64,000 nt of DNA from Actinomadura cremea (GTDB lineage Bacteria > Actinomycetota > Actinomycetes > Streptosporangiales > Streptosporangiaceae): the NCBI RefSeq assembly GCF_014648495.1, contig NZ_BMRF01000006.1, forward strand, positions 186,001 to 250,000, written 5' to 3'. Shown here one piece after another: positions 37,011-44,875 of this stretch; position 1 is the stretch's first letter; every line of letters begins with the position of its first letter. The notes beneath the pieces were generated by a model. That model saw only the letters and a list, made by a program, of their open reading frames with translations. It did not search any database and was not told the origin of the DNA. The translations under genes were made by a program, and so were the position numbers.

Positions 37011-38035
37011 ACGACACGGGCGTGGACGAGCGCGGCGAGGCGCCGGTCAAGGCCGAGGCCGTGCGGGGGCGGGCCGCCCCGTGGTGGCGGCGCCCGCCGC
37101 TCGACGACACCCGGCACCTCGGGCTCGTCCTGGCGTTGCTGCTGCTCTGCGCGGTCGGGGCGATCACCCAGCCGGACAACTTCCTCACCACGGGGAACAC
37201 GGTCGGCATCCTGGTCCTCGCCGCGACCATCGGCGTGATCACGGTCGGCCAGACGTTCGTCATCATCGGCGGCGGCATCGACCTGTCGGTCGGGTCGGTG
37301 ATGGCGCTCGCGTCGGTGTGGGCGACGACGGTGGCCACGCAGTCCTACGGGCCCGCGGTGATGGCGCTCTGCGCGATCCTCGTCGGGACGGGCGCCGGTG
37401 TGGTGAGCGGGCTGCTGATCTCCTACGGGCGGCTCGTGCCGTTCATCGCGACGCTCGCGATGCTCGTCGCGGCGCGCGGCCTCGCGCAGCGGCTCTCCGA
37501 CAGCAAGACCCAGCTGGTGCAGCAGGAGAACAACGCGATCGTGAAGCTGTCCACCACGGAGGTGCTCGGGCTTCCGCTGGTCGTCTACATCTTCCTGGCC
37601 GTCGGCGCCGCCGGCTGGGTGCTGCTCAACCGCACCACCTTCGGCCGCCGGACGTTCGCGGTGGGCGGCAACCCGGAGGCGGCGCGGCTCGCCGGCATCG
37701 ACGTCCGCCGGCACACCCTCCTGCTGTACGCGCTGTCCGGGTTCTGCTGCGGCGTCGCGGCGATCATCATCATGGCCCGGACGACGACCGGCTCCAGCAC
37801 GCACGGCAACCTGTACGAGCTCGACGCGATCGCCGCCGTGATCATCGGCGGGACGCTGCTGACCGGCGGGCGCGGCACCGTCATCGGGTCGATCCTCGGC
37901 GTGCTGGTGTTCACGCTCATCACGAACCTGTTCATCCTCAACGGCCTGCAGACCAGCGACCAGCTGATCGCGAAGGGCGCCATCATCGTGGTCGCCGTGC
38001 TGCTGCAGCGCCGTTCGCTCGGCTCGCCCACCTGA
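37007..38035 (+). CDS. Ribose-type ABC importer permease (RbsC family)
   Basis: A 342-residue membrane protein with about 8-10 helices after a charged N-terminus of 40 residues. Family motifs include IGGGIDLSVGSVMALASV, NRTTFGRRTFAVGGNPEAARLAGI and GGTLLTGGRGTVIGSILGV. It forms the channel with the upstream ATPase. GTG 37007 overlaps the ATPase stop. Confidence 0.95.
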   Translation: MNDTGVDERGEAPVKAEAVRGRAAPWWRRPPLDDTRHLGLVLALLLLCAVGAITQPDNFLTTGNTVGILVLAATIGVITVGQTFVIIGGGIDLSVGSVMALASVWATTVATQSYGPAVMALCAILVGTGAGVVSGLLISYGRLVPFIATLAMLVAARGLAQRLSDSKTQLVQQENNAIVKLSTTEVLGLPLVVYIFLAVGAAGWVLLNRTTFGRRTFAVGGNPEAARLAGIDVRRHTLLLYALSGFCCGVAAIIIMARTTTGSSTHGNLYELDAIAAVIIGGTLLTGGRGTVIGSILGVLVFTLITNLFILNGLQTSDQLIAKGAIIVVAVLLQRRSLGSPT

Positions 38036-38088
38036 CCGTCCCCCGCCACGATCCCGTGTTGACCCCCACCCCCGATCAGGAGCACGAC

Positions 38089-39156
38089 ATGCGCGATCAG
38101 AGCAGCCCGTCCCGTCCGAGCCGCAGAGGCGTCCTGTTCGGCGGCGCCGCCGTCGCCGCCGGCACGCTCGCCGCGGCCTGCACGAGCAACGCCGAGCCGG
38201 ACGACGGCGGCACCGCCGCCCGGGGCGGCACGCTGGCCGGCGACAACGACAAGCCCGGCAAGAAGGTCACGATCGGTTTCTCCGCCCCGGCCGCCGACCA
38301 CGGCTGGATGGCGGCGATCGCCAAGGACGCGGAGGCCCAGGCCAAGAAGTACACCGACGTCGACTGGAAGCCGGTCGAGCCGACCAACGACATCAACCAG
38401 CAGATCTCCGCCGTCGAGTCGCTGATCCAGGCGAAGGTGAACGCGCTGGTCATCCTGCCGAACGACGGCGAGCAGCTGAACCAGGTCGCCCGCAAGGCGA
38501 TGGACGCCGGCATCCCGGTGATCAACCTGGACCGCGTCTTCCCCGACAAGCTGTCCTACCGGACGTGGCTCGGCGGCGACAACTACGGCATGGGCGTCTC
38601 CGCGGGCCACTACGTCGGCAAGCAGCTGAAGGAGGCGGGCACGGCCGACCCGGTCATCGTGGAGGTCCAGGGCATCGCGACGCTGCCGCTCACCCAGGAG
38701 CGCAGCAGCGGCTTCGCCGACACGCTGAAGACCTACGGGTTCTCGGTCACCGACAAGCAGGCCGCGGAGTTCACCGTGGAGTCCGGCAACCAGGTCACCA
38801 CCAACCTGCTGTCGGCCCACAAGAAGATCGACGCGCTGTGGAACCACGACGACGACCAGGGCGTCGGCGTCCTCGCCGCGATCACGCAGTCCGGACGGGA
38901 CGAGTTCTTCATGGTCGGCGGCGCCGGTTCGGCCAACGCCATGCGGGAGATCAAGAAGGGCGGGGTGCTGGAGGCGACCGTCACCTACCCGCCGACGATG
39001 GCCGGTTCGGCGGTCAAGCTCGCGCGGCTGATCGCGCAGGGCAAGGGGATGACCGACCTCGTCGAGCTGCAGGTCCCGCAGTCGATCACGCTCGCGTCCG
39101 AGACGATCACCAAGGCGAACGTCGACACGTACATGCCGCTCGGCTTCGAGTCGTAG
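38089..39156 (+). CDS. Ribose-type periplasmic-binding lipoprotein with Tat-like signal
   Basis: A 355-residue sugar-binding protein. The signal has a twin arginine (SRRGVLFGG) and a lipobox ending TLAAAC (Cys31), indicating Tat export and lipidation. The mature fold is a type-1 binding protein: VTIGFSAPAADHGW, ALVILPNDGEQLNQVARKAM, GIPVINLDRVF and LWNHDDDQGVGVLAAI. It delivers the ligand to the RbsC-type permease. It lies 53 bases after the permease gene and is followed by a large hairpin that may stabilise its message. Confidence 0.94.
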   Translation: MRDQSSPSRPSRRGVLFGGAAVAAGTLAAACTSNAEPDDGGTAARGGTLAGDNDKPGKKVTIGFSAPAADHGWMAAIAKDAEAQAKKYTDVDWKPVEPTNDINQQISAVESLIQAKVNALVILPNDGEQLNQVARKAMDAGIPVINLDRVFPDKLSYRTWLGGDNYGMGVSAGHYVGKQLKEAGTADPVIVEVQGIATLPLTQERSSGFADTLKTYGFSVTDKQAAEFTVESGNQVTTNLLSAHKKIDALWNHDDDQGVGVLAAITQSGRDEFFMVGGAGSANAMREIKKGGVLEATVTYPPTMAGSAVKLARLIAQGKGMTDLVELQVPQSITLASETITKANVDTYMPLGFES

Positions 39157-39204
39157 GCGGCGCGCGCCGCGTGCGCGTGCCGCGGGCCGGAGCACGAGCC
39201 ACGT

Positions 39205-39245
39205 CCCGGGACGCGCCCGCCGAGACCCGGCGGGCGCGTCCCGGG
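39205..39245 (+). terminator. Large intercistronic hairpin
   Basis: A perfect 18-bp stem CCCGGGACGCGCCCGCCG and its complement enclose a 5-base loop (AGACC), 48 bases after the binding-protein stop and just before the ribosome site of the next gene. It could be a partial terminator or 3' stabiliser giving more binding protein than enzymes. Confidence 0.75.
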
Positions 39246-39268
39246 CGACCACAGAGAGGTGAGCAGAA

Positions 39269-40411
39269 ATGACGACCGTCGGAGTCGGGATGGTCGGGCA
39301 TGCGTTCATGGGGCGCGCCCACTCCCAGGCGTGGCGCAGCGTCGGGCCGTTCTTCGATCCGCCGCTGACCCCCGTGATGACGGCCCTCGCCGGGCGCGAC
39401 GCCGGACGCACCGGTGCCGCCGCCCGCGCGCTCGGCTGGGCGTCCGCCGAGACCGACTGGAAGGAGCTGCTGCGCCGCGACGACGTCCAGCTCGTCGACG
39501 TCTGCACGCCGGGCGACAGCCACGCCGAGATCGCGGTCGCCGCGCTGGACGCCGGCAAGCACGTGCTGTGCGAGAAGCCTCTCGCCAACACCGTCGCCGA
39601 GGCGGAGGCGATGGTCGCCGCCGCCGAACGCGCGCGGGCGCGCGGCGTCCGCTCGATGGTGGGGTTCAACTACCGGCGCGTCCCGGCGGTGACGCTGGCG
39701 CGCCGCCTGGTCGCCGAGGGACGGATCGGGACCGTCCGGCAGATCCGGGCGCAGTACCTGCAGGACTGGCTGACCGACCCCGAGTCCCCGCACACCTGGC
39801 GGTTGGACCGTGACAGGGCCGGGTCGGGCGCGCTCGGCGACATCGGCGCGCACATCATCGACACGGCCCAGTTCGTCACCGGGCACGCCCTGACCGGCGT
39901 CACCGCGCTGACGGACACCTTCACCCCCGAGCGGCCCCTGCCCGGCGGCGGCACCGCTCCGGTGACCGTGGACGACGCCGCGCTGTTCCTCGCGCGCACC
40001 GACGGCGGCGCGCTCGCGACGTTCGAGGCGACGCGCGTGGCGTCCGGGCGCAAGAACGCGCTGCGGATCGAGGTCAGCGGCTCGGCGGGCGCCCTGTCGT
40101 TCGACCTGGAGTCGCTGAACGAGCTGTGGTTCCACGACGCCGCGGAGGACCCGGCGACCGCCGGGTTCCGCCGGATCCTCGTCACCGAGGACGTCCACCC
40201 CTACGCCGGGCGGTGGTGGCCGCCCGGTCACATGCTCGGCTACGAGCACACCTTCACCCACCAGATGGCCGACCTGCTCACCGCCATCGCCGACGGCACC
40301 GACCCGAGCCCGTCCTTCGCCGACGGCCTGCGGGTGCAGCGGGTGCTGGCGGCCGTGGAGCGCAGCGCCGCCGAGAGCGGCGGCTGGACCACCGTCGAAG
40401 GGAACGCGTGA
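39269..40411 (+). CDS. Gfo/Idh/MocA-family oxidoreductase
   Basis: A 380-residue NAD(P)-dependent dehydrogenase. The Rossmann part starts [18 protein letters not shown] and contains the family motif CEKPLAN (Lys catalytic). The C-terminal domain has [21 protein letters not shown]. Such enzymes oxidise sugars, inositols or their keto forms. A GAGAGGTGAG site precedes ATG 39269. The next gene follows after a single base, so oxidation and isomerisation are coupled in one pathway. Confidence 0.94.
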   Translation: MTTVGVGMVGHAFMGRAHSQAWRSVGPFFDPPLTPVMTALAGRDAGRTGAAARALGWASAETDWKELLRRDDVQLVDVCTPGDSHAEIAVAALDAGKHVLCEKPLANTVAEAEAMVAAAERARARGVRSMVGFNYRRVPAVTLARRLVAEGRIGTVRQIRAQYLQDWLTDPESPHTWRLDRDRAGSGALGDIGAHIIDTAQFVTGHALTGVTALTDTFTPERPLPGGGTAPVTVDDAALFLARTDGGALATFEATRVASGRKNALRIEVSGSAGALSFDLESLNELWFHDAAEDPATAGFRRILVTEDVHPYAGRWWPPGHMLGYEHTFTHQMADLLTAIADGTDPSPSFADGLRVQRVLAAVERSAAESGGWTTVEGNA

Positions 40412-40412
40412 C

Positions 40413-41420
40413 ATGGCACGACCGATCACCCTGTTCACCGGCCAGTGGGCTGACCTGCCGTTCGAGGAGGTCTGCCGGCTCGCGTCCGGCTGGGGCTACG
40501 AGGGCCTGGAGATCGCCTGCTGGGGCGACCACTTCGAGGTCGACAAGGCCCTCGCCGACGAGTCCTACGTCCCGCGCAAGCTGGAGACGCTCGCCAAGCA
40601 CGGCCTGAAGGTGTGGGCGATCTCCAACCACCTCGTCGGGCAGGCCGTCTGCGACATCCCGGACGAACGCCACCAGGCGATCCTGCCCGCGCGCATCTGG
40701 GGCGACGGCGAGCCCGAGGGCGTCCGGCGGCGGGCCGCCGACGAGATCAAGGACACCGCGCGGGCCGCCGCGAAACTCGGCGTCGACACCGTCATCGGCT
40801 TCACCGGCTCCTCGATCTGGCACACCGTCGCGATGTTCCCGCCCACCCCCGAGGCGATGGTCGAGCGCGGGTACGCCGACTTCGCCGACCGCTGGAACCC
40901 GATCCTGGACGTGTTCGACGAGGTCGGCGTCCGGTTCGCGCACGAGGTCCACCCGAGCGAGATCGCCTACGACTACTGGACGACCGTCCGGACGCTCGAG
41001 GCGATCGGCCACCGCCCCGCGTTCGGCCTGAACTTCGACCCGTCCCACTTCGTCTGGCAGGAACTCGACGTCGTCGGCTTCCTGTTCGACTTCCGCGACC
41101 GGATCTACCACGTCGACTGCAAGGACACGAAGGTCCGCACCGGTGACGGGCGCCGCGGCCGGATGTCGTCCCACCTGCCCTGGGGGGACCTGCGGCGCGG
41201 CTGGGACTTCATCTCCACCGGGCGCGGCGACGTCCCGTGGGAGGACGTGTTCCGCGCCCTCAACTCGATCGGCTACGACGGCCCCGTCTCGATCGAGTGG
41301 GAGGACGCGGGCATGGACCGCCTGCAGGGCGCGCCCGAGTCGCTCCAGTTCGTCCGGGCCCTCAACGCGATGGAGCTCCCGACGGCCGCGTTCGACAGCG
41401 CGTTCGCGAAGGACGACTAG
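40413..41420 (+). CDS. Sugar phosphate isomerase/epimerase-like TIM-barrel protein
   Basis: A 335-residue xylose-isomerase-like barrel with metal-ligand candidates in [30 protein letters not shown] and SIEWEDAG. It probably isomerises or epimerises the keto-product of the adjacent dehydrogenase. ATG 40413 lies one base after the upstream stop. Its stop TAG at 41418 shares two bases with the convergent cupin stop. Confidence 0.93.
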   Translation: MARPITLFTGQWADLPFEEVCRLASGWGYEGLEIACWGDHFEVDKALADESYVPRKLETLAKHGLKVWAISNHLVGQAVCDIPDERHQAILPARIWGDGEPEGVRRRAADEIKDTARAAAKLGVDTVIGFTGSSIWHTVAMFPPTPEAMVERGYADFADRWNPILDVFDEVGVRFAHEVHPSEIAYDYWTTVRTLEAIGHRPAFGLNFDPSHFVWQELDVVGFLFDFRDRIYHVDCKDTKVRTGDGRRGRMSSHLPWGDLRRGWDFISTGRGDVPWEDVFRALNSIGYDGPVSIEWEDAGMDRLQGAPESLQFVRALNAMELPTAAFDSAFAKDD

Positions 41421-42124
41421 GACGGCCGGGGCACCGCGCGGAAGTCGGCGAAGTCGAAGCCGGGGGAGACCACGCAGCTGACGAGGACCTCCTCCGGCCC
41501 GGCGGGCCGCGCCGCCTGCCACGCCCCGGCCGGGACCACGGCCTGCGGCGCCTGCCCGGCCGCGACGTCCGCGCCGACGACGATCGTCTCCGCGTCCCGG
41601 GGCTCTTCCCCGTGGCCGCCCAGCAGCAGGTTCAGCGGCCCGCCGCGGTGCCACAGCCACACCTCGGCGGACCGCACCACGTGCCACATCGACTCCTCGC
41701 CCGGCGGCAGCAGGAAGTAGATGCCGGTCGCGCTCGCCCGCTCGCCCGGATAGCCGTCCGGGACGAACCGGACGTCCGACCGCCAGGTCTCCCGGTACCA
41801 GCCGCCCTCCGGGTGGGGGAGCAGGTCGAGGGCCCCGGCGGTCGCGGGACGGTCGAGCACCGCCGCGTGCCGCCCGTCCGGGCCGCGCCGCAGGTACCGG
41901 ACGCGCGTCGCGCCCGCCCGGTCGATCACGGCCTGCGGCGGCCGGATCCCGGGCGCCGGGTCCAGCGTGACCGCGAGGACCTGGCCGCCGTCGGGGAACG
42001 CGTCGTCGGCGACGGCGAGCAGGTCCCGCTCGTCCTCGGGAGCCCACACACCCCCCGCCTCGGACAGGACGAACCGTGGCCCGGACTGGGCGCGCCAGCC
42101 GTCCAGTGTCGTCAGGAGCAGCAT
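41417..42124 (-). CDS. DUF985 (cupin_5) protein with an N-terminal DUF952-like part
   Basis: A 235-residue protein. The C-terminal half (from about residue 95) is a clear DUF985 cupin: [43 protein letters not shown] and [14 protein letters not shown]. The first 90 residues ([12 protein letters not shown], then [12 protein letters not shown] and VLAVTLDP) resemble a diverged DUF952 domain, which would make this a two-domain fusion (inference). The role is unknown; cupins of this class may bind a metal and small ligand. Start ATG 42124 is the only good candidate near the family start. Confidence 0.85.
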   Translation of the reverse strand: MLLLTTLDGWRAQSGPRFVLSEAGGVWAPEDERDLLAVADDAFPDGGQVLAVTLDPAPGIRPPQAVIDRAGATRVRYLRRGPDGRHAAVLDRPATAGALDLLPHPEGGWYRETWRSDVRFVPDGYPGERASATGIYFLLPPGEESMWHVVRSAEVWLWHRGGPLNLLLGGHGEEPRDAETIVVGADVAAGQAPQAVVPAGAWQAARPAGPEEVLVSCVVSPGFDFADFRAVPRPS

Positions 42125-42141
42125 GGGTCGGCCGGCCTTTC

Positions 42142-43089
42142 TCAAGACGACATGGTCAGGACGATCTTGCCGGTCGCATGTCCCCTCTCGCCCAGCTCGT
42201 GCGCGCGCGCCGCCTCTTCCAGCGGGAACACCGCGTCGATCTCCGCGTGCAGCCGTCCCGCCTCGGCCAGCGCGGCGATCTGCCGCATCGCGTGGAAATC
42301 GGGTTCGACGAGAAGCCGCTCCCAGCGCACCCCGGCCTCCCTCGCCTCGTCCGCGAAGCCCTCTCCGGCGTTGCGCAGCAGCGACACCAGAACGCCGCCC
42401 GGCCGCAGCGAGCGCAGCGACCGCGGCCCGTACTCGCCGCCGATCGGGTCGAGCACCACGTCGACGTCCTTCGCGACGTCCTCGAAGTCGACCGACGTGT
42501 AGTCGATCGGGTCGTTCACGCCGATCCGGCGCAGGAACCCGTGCTTGCCCGCGCTCGCGGTGCCCAGCACCTCCGCGCCCCGCGCCCTGGCGATCTGCAC
42601 CGCCAGGTGCCCGACCCCGCCGGCCGCCGCGTGCACCAGCACCCGCCGTCCCTCCCGGACCCCGGCCGTGTCGACCAGCGACTGCCACGCCGTCAGCGCC
42701 GCCAGCGGCAGCGCGCCCGCCTGCACGTGGTCGATGCTCTCCGGCTTGCGGACGAACGTCCGCGACGGCGCCGTCACGTAGTCGGCGTGCGACCCGACCC
42801 CGAACGGGTACCGCAGCATCCCGAACACCTCGTCGCCCGGCTTGTGGATCGTCACCCCCACGCCGACCGCCTCGACCACGCCCGACACGTCCCAGCCCAG
42901 CGTGAACGGCGGATCGCCGAGGAACCCCTTCCCGGCCCGGTGCTTCCAGTCGGTCGGATTGACCCCGGCCGCGTGCACCCTGACCAGCACTTCCGTGGGC
43001 CCCGGCGACGGCCGGTCGACCTCCACCAGCGTCAGGACCTCCGGCCCGCCCGTCACGTCCTGCCGGATCGCCCGCATCTTCTCGCTCAT
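42142..43089 (-). CDS. NADP-dependent quinone-oxidoreductase-type dehydrogenase
   Basis: A 315-residue MDR protein without zinc ligands. Motifs are VHAAGVNPTDWKHRAG, GWDVSGVVEAVG, GALPLAALTAWQSL and the nucleotide loop VHAAAGGVGHLAVQIA, typical of NADP-dependent zeta-crystallin-like reductases. It is cytosolic with an unknown quinone or enone substrate. It lies 17 bases upstream of the cupin gene on the same strand, so the two may be co-transcribed. Confidence 0.92.
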   Translation of the reverse strand: MSEKMRAIRQDVTGGPEVLTLVEVDRPSPGPTEVLVRVHAAGVNPTDWKHRAGKGFLGDPPFTLGWDVSGVVEAVGVGVTIHKPGDEVFGMLRYPFGVGSHADYVTAPSRTFVRKPESIDHVQAGALPLAALTAWQSLVDTAGVREGRRVLVHAAAGGVGHLAVQIARARGAEVLGTASAGKHGFLRRIGVNDPIDYTSVDFEDVAKDVDVVLDPIGGEYGPRSLRSLRPGGVLVSLLRNAGEGFADEAREAGVRWERLLVEPDFHAMRQIAALAEAGRLHAEIDAVFPLEEAARAHELGERGHATGKIVLTMSS

Positions 43090-43129
43090 CGTCCCCTCGT
43101 TCCCGCAGCCGCCTCGACGGCACCGACGA

Positions 43130-43720
43130 TCATTCCATTTCCGACAGCCGGGCCGGATCGAACGCGATCGGGAACGGCCGCTCGACCTCGACCGTCTCCC
43201 CGGACCGGACCCGCCGGACGATCTCGTACCGTCCGTCCGCGATCTCCATCAGCGTCAGCGTGGGCCGCGGCTCCAGATCGACGAGCCAGTAGTGCGGGAT
43301 CCCGGTCGCCGCGTACTCCTCGACCTTCTGCACCCGGTCCGTCCGCTCGTTGCCGGTGCGCGGCGTCACGACCTCGGCGACGAAGATCAGATCGGGCCCG
43401 TAGTACGTGCGCGTCCGCCGCTCGAGGGCGAGCCGCGCGACGTCCCGCGCGACGGCGAACACGTCCGGCCTGCGGATGCCCGCGCGCGTCGTCACGTCCT
43501 GCGGCGTCCCGGCCACATGGACGTCCGCGTCCGCCTGCCGGGCCGCGTCCTTCAGGATCGATTTCAGCCGCTCGGCGGCGTGGTCGTGCCACACGTCGCC
43601 CGGCAGCTCGCTCAGCCACCCGTCGGCGAGCTCGTGGCGCCGTCCGTCCTCGGGCAGCGAGTCGAGGTCGTACAGCGTGTATGGGCCGTGCGCGCGGCCG
43701 AGCGTCCCCCCTCCGTGCAT
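43130..43720 (-). CDS. Uma2-family (DUF820) putative endonuclease
   Basis: A 196-residue PD-(D/E)xK protein with ELADGWLSELPG, RRPDVFAV, the core PDLIFVAEVVTP and RVQKVEEYAATGIPHYWLVDLE. The catalytic Asp, Glu and Lys of the fold are all present. Uma2 proteins are abundant in actinobacteria and cyanobacteria without an established biological role. There is no adjacent toxin, antitoxin or modification gene. Confidence 0.9.
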   Translation of the reverse strand: MHGGGTLGRAHGPYTLYDLDSLPEDGRRHELADGWLSELPGDVWHDHAAERLKSILKDAARQADADVHVAGTPQDVTTRAGIRRPDVFAVARDVARLALERRTRTYYGPDLIFVAEVVTPRTGNERTDRVQKVEEYAATGIPHYWLVDLEPRPTLTLMEIADGRYEIVRRVRSGETVEVERPFPIAFDPARLSEME

Positions 43721-43785
43721 GTCCGAAAACTAGCGCGGCGGACGTCCGAACAGCATGATCACGCGGCGGGGTGGCCGGATTTGGC

Positions 43786-43830
43786 GATATGTCTCGATGA
43801 TCGAGGCTGTCCGGGTTAAGATACATCTCG
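43786..43830 (+). promoter_or_regulatory. Two PadR-type boxes before the DUF1707 gene
   Basis: GATATGTCTCG (43786-43796) and GATACATCTCG (43820-43830) are direct repeats 34 bases apart, with TAAGAT at 43817 as a possible -10. They resemble GATATGTCGCG and GACATGTCGCG at the DUF4097-padR promoter. Confidence 0.5.
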
Positions 43831-43855
43831 TCTTGCCTCTCGAAGGAGAGATGCG

Positions 43856-44401
43856 ATGAGCGTCGAGCACCAGCCCCTCCGCGCCTCCGACCGCGACCGC
43901 GACGAGGTGCTCGTCCGGCTCCACACCGCCTACGCCGAAGGCCGGCTCAGCGAGGTGGAACTGGACGAGCGCATCGACCTGACCCTCGCCGCGCGCACCC
44001 ACGACGACCTCGGCCGCGTCTCGGCCGATCTCCCCGGCCCCCGACCCGCCCCCGGGGCCCCGTCCGGCCGCCTGCAGGTCGCGTACAAGGACACCGTCAC
44101 GCGCGGTGGCCGCTGGCGCGTCCCCGACACCTTCACGTCCGTCGTCTACAAGGGCCGCGCGCTGCTCGACCTGCGCATCGCCGAGTTCGCCGAACCCGTC
44201 ACGATCCTCCGCGTCGTGGCGTACAAGTCCACGGTCGAGATCGTCGTCCCGGCGGGCGTCCGCGTCGAGGCCGCCGGTGTGGGCGTCTCCCTGGACGCCC
44301 ACGGCGCACCGCCGGCCGGTGCTCCGGTCGTCCGCGTCCAGGGGTTCGCGTACAAGGGCCGCATCGAGGCGAAGGGGACGCGCGAGTACTCGGCCGTCTG
44401 A
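43856..44401 (+). CDS. DUF1707 protein with a C-terminal LiaF-like strand domain
   Basis: A 181-residue protein. Residues 5-65 form the SHOCT-like DUF1707 domain (LRASDRDRDEVLVRLHTAYAE, LDERIDLTLAARTHDDL). The rest is beta-rich with a repeated VxYKG/VAYKS pattern reminiscent of the C-terminal domain of cell-wall-active antibiotic response proteins. There is no membrane helix, unlike many DUF1707 proteins. GAAGGAGAG is placed well before ATG 43856. It may be regulated by a PadR protein (boxes upstream). Confidence 0.88.
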   Translation: MSVEHQPLRASDRDRDEVLVRLHTAYAEGRLSEVELDERIDLTLAARTHDDLGRVSADLPGPRPAPGAPSGRLQVAYKDTVTRGGRWRVPDTFTSVVYKGRALLDLRIAEFAEPVTILRVVAYKSTVEIVVPAGVRVEAAGVGVSLDAHGAPPAGAPVVRVQGFAYKGRIEAKGTREYSAV

Positions 44402-44435
44402 CCGGGCGCGCGGGCGCCTGATCGGCCGCCCGGTC
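44400..44435 (+). terminator. Hairpin after the DUF1707 gene
   Basis: GACCGGGCG / CGCCCGGTC (9 bp) with an 18-base GC-rich loop, overlapping the last base pairs of the stop codon. Confidence 0.6.
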
Positions 44436-44875
44436 GCCCCGGAGTTCTAGGGCTGAAGGTCTGGAGCGTCCCGGACTCGCCGAGGGTGTCCTTGCATGGG
44501 CCGAGCGTGTCGCGTCCGGCCCCTGACCGTCGATGGGCCGGGAGTGCAACGGGGGCCGATCACCGCGGCCGCGCGTGTACCGGTACCGGCCCGTTCGTTG
44601 TGCGGTCGGACGGCTCCTCGGCGGCCGCGCCGTGTGCAGAAGCCGAGGCGGTTGCGGGCTCCGGGGCGGGCCGCGTCGGTGCCGCAATCGCGAATGCTCT
44701 CGGGGCCGTGGGTCCTTTCGGGACGACTCATCAGCATATTTCGGCTGTTGCCCGCGAAAGGTGATAGAACCCTCACGCGGCCCGATCGGCCGCCGTTCAC
44801 CTCAATGTCCGAACAGACCGCCATGTGACGCGGTTTGATGGTGTGCCATCACCAATGGCCCGAAAAGGAGCGCGT
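44436..44875. other. Gene-free region before the Asp-box protein gene
   Basis: About 440 bases. Short frames occur on both strands but have no ribosome sites or recognisable motifs. The last 140 bases are less GC-rich (CATATTTCGGCTGTTGCCC, GGTGATAGAACC) and probably contain the promoter of the downstream gene. AAAAGGAG at 44863 is its ribosome site. Confidence 0.45.

Noticed and set aside
44486-44838. Small open frames of 90-110 codons before the Asp-box gene
   Set aside because: Three overlapping frames of the same region, none with a ribosome site or recognisable motif.
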